Origin: Veillonella sp. AM51-8BH
Lineage (GTDB): Bacteria > Bacillota > Negativicutes > Veillonellales > Veillonellaceae
Assembly (NCBI RefSeq): GCF_003463825.1
Contig: NZ_QSDY01000081.1
Coordinates: forward strand, 1-6,760
DNA length: 6,760 nucleotides
Reading direction: 5' to 3'
The notes beneath the pieces were generated by a model. The model worked only from the letters and a program-made list of their open reading frames with translations. It did no database searches and was not told where the DNA came from. Both the position numbers and the translations under genes were made by a program. Shown piece after piece: positions 6,679 through 6,760 of this stretch. Position 1 is the first letter of the stretch. Every line of letters starts with the position of its first letter.

Positions 6679-6760
6679 TTTTCATTAGATCAGTAAAGAG
6701 AGAATGTATATCAATCTCACAATCAATTATGCATTAAACTGATAATATAGAATATTTTAT

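Overview
The window looks like a chromosomal segment of a diderm Firmicute (Negativicutes), most likely Veillonella or a close relative. The main clue is the last gene (minus strand, 6577 to 5306). It encodes a signal peptide, one SLH domain, a short coiled coil and a long beta-barrel ending in Phe, which is the OmpM-type outer-membrane tether/porin architecture typical of Negativicutes. The DNA is AT-rich by eye, coding density is high, and Shine-Dalgarno sites are mostly strong. The genus call is inference; no rRNA or other marker is present.

Layout, left to right: a leader and a YeiH-family putative sulfate exporter gene (+, 186-1226) closed by a hairpin; a LysE/ArgO-type amino-acid exporter gene (+, 1362-1979); a strong hairpin terminator at 2011-2038; a convergent LysR-type regulator gene (-, 2989-2105); a 182-base gap carrying a 7.5-copy CTACAA hexamer array; an MdtG-like MFS efflux gene (-, 4376-3172) broken by one frameshift near 3423; a bidirectional terminator (4455-4504); a ferric-reductase-like six-helix haem membrane protein gene (-, 5160-4555); and the OmpM-like gene (-, 6577-5306), whose promoter region carries a good Fur-box match.

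Four of the six genes encode inner-membrane proteins: two small-solute exporters, one drug/metabolite exporter and one membrane haem protein. The left half pairs exporters with a LysR regulator, and related TAGTA/TACTA motifs recur upstream of yeiH, lysE and lysR, so a shared regulator is possible but unproven. In the right half, the OmpM-like gene and the ferric-reductase-like gene lie in the same direction with no convincing terminator between them. They may form an iron-responsive unit driven from the Fur-box promoter and ending at the 4455-4504 terminator.

I found no RNA genes, CRISPR array, insertion sequence or phage signature. The region is mostly ordinary core or near-core genome. The points of interest are regulatory (Fur box, hexamer array, leader hairpin) and the MFS frameshift; I do not see convincing evidence of a wholly new system.
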